The position numbers and the translations under genes were made by a program. Shown piece by piece: positions 62,608 to 64,000 of a DNA stretch of 64,000 nt (its first letter is position 1; each line of letters opens with the position of its first letter). The notes beneath the pieces are model-generated. The model was not told the DNA's origin. It made no database searches and worked only from the letters and a program-made list of their open reading frames with translations. Source of the stretch: Burkholderia sp. D-99 (GTDB lineage Bacteria; Pseudomonadota; Gammaproteobacteria; Burkholderiales; Burkholderiaceae); contig NZ_JAAOXM010000004.1 in the NCBI RefSeq assembly GCF_011605345.1, forward strand, positions 434,001-498,000, in the 5' to 3' direction.

Positions 62608-63051
62608 TCAGGCCTGCGTCGACACCAGCCCGCCCGCCGTCGAGCCGCCCGTCTTCTCGATCGCCGCCGCGAGTTGCGAGATCGCGGTCGAAAGCGCCCC
62701 CGAGATCGCGCCGGCTTCCGCGCTCAGCGACTGCTGCTCGATCGTCGCGGCCGGGTCGTCCTTCGCGCGCTGCGCCGCGCTCGCCATCTGGCGCTCGATC
62801 GTGGCCAGCTGCTTCTGCAGCCGGTCGATCAACGCTTTCAGTTGCGCGACCGCCGGGCTGTCCGACGAGCCGCCCGATGCGCCGAGCGTTTCGCCGGTGG
62901 CGCCGGAGCCGTTGGTCGAACCCTGCGTGCCGGTGGCATTCGTCGCGCCATCGGTCGATGACGTTGCGGCGGGCGCGGCCGACGCAGCGTTCGCGCTCGG
63001 GCTGGCGTCCGCCAGCGGGGCGCGCGTAGTCGTGGAGAAATCGATCTGCAT
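62608..63051 (-). CDS. Hypothetical Ser/Ala-rich protein with coiled coil
   Basis: The 147-residue protein starts MQIDFSTTTRAPLA and has a Ser/Thr/Gly/Ala-rich segment to about residue 60. A coiled-coil-like helix (AVAQLKALIDRLQKQLATIE) and a further Ala-rich helix follow. No signal peptide or known domain. It may be secreted by a non-classical path, but this is not shown by the sequence. The start at 63051 has no good ribosome site. Confidence 0.65.
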   Translation of the reverse strand: MQIDFSTTTRAPLADASPSANAASAAPAATSSTDGATNATGTQGSTNGSGATGETLGASGGSSDSPAVAQLKALIDRLQKQLATIERQMASAAQRAKDDPAATIEQQSLSAEAGAISGALSTAISQLAAAIEKTGGSTAGGLVSTQA

Positions 63052-63453
63052 CGTGTCGGTCCGTATATCGGTAAGCGAATCGTGACTGGGGCGGAATTGA
63101 CTTCCAACTCGTTTACGGCATTCGTCACACGAAACTTGAATATCGGGGCCGGACTGATTTGGCGGAAGTTCGCCGGTTTTAGTCGCGAAAGGGCCAGATT
63201 GGCGGCATCGCAGCGCTGATAAAATTGCGGCTTCGCCGGCGGGATTCGCGCGCCCACCGCCTCCGGGCGCGAGCGTGCAACGCCGCCGGTGTCGACTCCC
63301 GCCCTGCCGGGCGCGGCACGCAACACGTGCCGACGTCGCGGTCGCGGCTGCGCGGGTCGCCATTTCCGTTCGCCTGCGTGCCCCGCTCGCCGCTTCAACC
63401 GGCGAACGCCGGGCGGCGCGCGCTCACTTCATCACGCATTCGAGGAACACACG
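63052..63453. other. Divergent intergenic region
   Basis: About 400 bases with no gene, between the hypothetical protein and the small membrane protein. It presumably carries both promoters; no clear operator was found. Confidence 0.4.
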
Positions 63454-63588
63454 ATGGCCCGCATCGGCGCCTTCTGCATCACGACGTGGCTTGCCGCCGC
63501 GATTCTCTATTTCGGCCAGCACTCCGTCGCAATGATCGTGTTGAGCGGTGTCGTCGTATTCGGCGGGTTCGATCTGCTGCGTCCGTAA
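63454..63588 (+). CDS. Small membrane protein
   Basis: The 44-residue protein consists of one or two hydrophobic segments (CITTWLAAAILYFG and AMIVLSGVVVFGGF) with a short positive start. GAGGAAC stands before the ATG at 63454, which supports translation. No family is recognised. Confidence 0.6.
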   Translation: MARIGAFCITTWLAAAILYFGQHSVAMIVLSGVVVFGGFDLLRP

Positions 63589-63699
63589 GCGCGCAGGGCA
63601 ACGCGGCCGTTCCCGGTCGCGACGGCCGACGCGACTGTGATAGCCTCTCCCGCACCCTCTGTCACGCGCACGCCTCGCCGGCTAACAGGAGTACGGAAC

Positions 63700-64000
63700 T
63701 TGAATCACGGTCCGAGCCGCCACCCGGCGGCCCTCACCTGCAAAGTGTGTTCGGCCCGCGCGCCCATCTGCGGCCTGGTCGATTTCTCGCGCTGCGGCGC
63801 CGACTTCATTGCCGGGAAAAAAGTCGACCCGTATGCAGGGGTGCCCGTGTATTACCACGCTTGCGAGCAATGCGGCTTCACGTGGGCACCCCTGTTCGAC
63901 AGCTGGACCCACGACGATTTTGCGCAGCACGTCTACAACGCCGACTATGCGCGCCACGACCCCGAGTATCTCGAGATCCGTCCGCAACAGCATGCCGACC
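63700..64000 (+). CDS. SAM-dependent methyltransferase, N-terminal part (runs off the end)
   Basis: The first 100 codons start at TTG (63700) with AGGAG eight bases before. The sequence has a cysteine pair pattern typical of the N-terminal zinc-like segment in a class I methyltransferase group: LTCKVCSARA, then YYHACEQCGFTWAP. The segments FDSWTHDDF and HVYNADYARHDPEY follow. The SAM-binding core would lie beyond the window, so the activity is inferred only from the N-terminal pattern. Confidence 0.6.
   Translation, partial: MNHGPSRHPAALTCKVCSARAPICGLVDFSRCGADFIAGKKVDPYAGVPVYYHACEQCGFTWAPLFDSWTHDDFAQHVYNADYARHDPEYLEIRPQQHAD

Overview
The window is high-GC DNA with dense, short-spaced genes on both strands. 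Many LysR regulators sit back to back with their targets, and the set includes a squalene-hopene cyclase, a phosphocholine-type phospholipase C, a class C beta-lactamase and sulfonate-scavenging genes. This suggests a Burkholderia (cepacia complex-like) replicon, most likely a secondary chromosome. The assignment is inference from gene content. No rRNA, tRNA or CRISPR array was seen.

Region 1 (1-6.1 kb) holds a LysR tail, a TonB-C protein, and one very large gene (969-5711) of visibly lower GC. That gene encodes an N-terminal Mrr-like nuclease fold, a P-loop STAND-type NTPase and about 1100 residues of helical sensor-like sequence. A transposase orfA remnant lies just behind it. This is the best candidate for an under-described (probably anti-phage) system in the window. 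Region 2 (6.1-18.1 kb) is a run of regulator-target pairs: HxlR/NADP oxidoreductase, LysR/SDR, LysR/MFS, LysR/LysE, LysR/azoreductase, TetR/aldehyde dehydrogenase. Several have clear dyads between the divergent genes. A decayed second copy of the lysE 3' end lies behind the azoreductase block. Region 3 (17.3-21.1 kb) contains two promoters with the MerR hallmark (19-bp spacer over a dyad) flanking a MerR gene. One precedes a DJ-1/PfpI protein, the other an acetoacetate-decarboxylase-like/saccharopine-dehydrogenase-like operon.

Region 4 (21.2-28.4 kb) has a GST/NIPSNAP operon with a divergent WYL regulator, then a MarR-controlled VOC/flavin reductase/2-oxo acid hydratase operon that looks like part of an aromatic pathway. 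Region 5 (28.6-35.9 kb) is a sulfur-scavenging block: two SfnB-like flavoproteins, an FMN monooxygenase of the DszA/NtaA type, and an SsuABC-type transporter. Region 6 (36-48.3 kb) is patchy. Intact genes (OsmC, chemoreceptor, TauE exporter, flotillin-like protein, glutathione peroxidase, cupins) alternate with decayed fragments of dapD, a transposase and metQ.

Region 7 (48.5-64 kb) holds a PDZ protein, a TetR/squalene-hopene cyclase pair, an ankyrin protein, a LysR, and a probable secreted-phosphatase operon (AP-like lipoprotein with LamG, small lipoprotein, TAT phospholipase C, HAD phosphatase). It continues with an ampC-type beta-lactamase that has no ampR beside it, an alpha/beta hydrolase, and the start of a methyltransferase gene that runs off the end.
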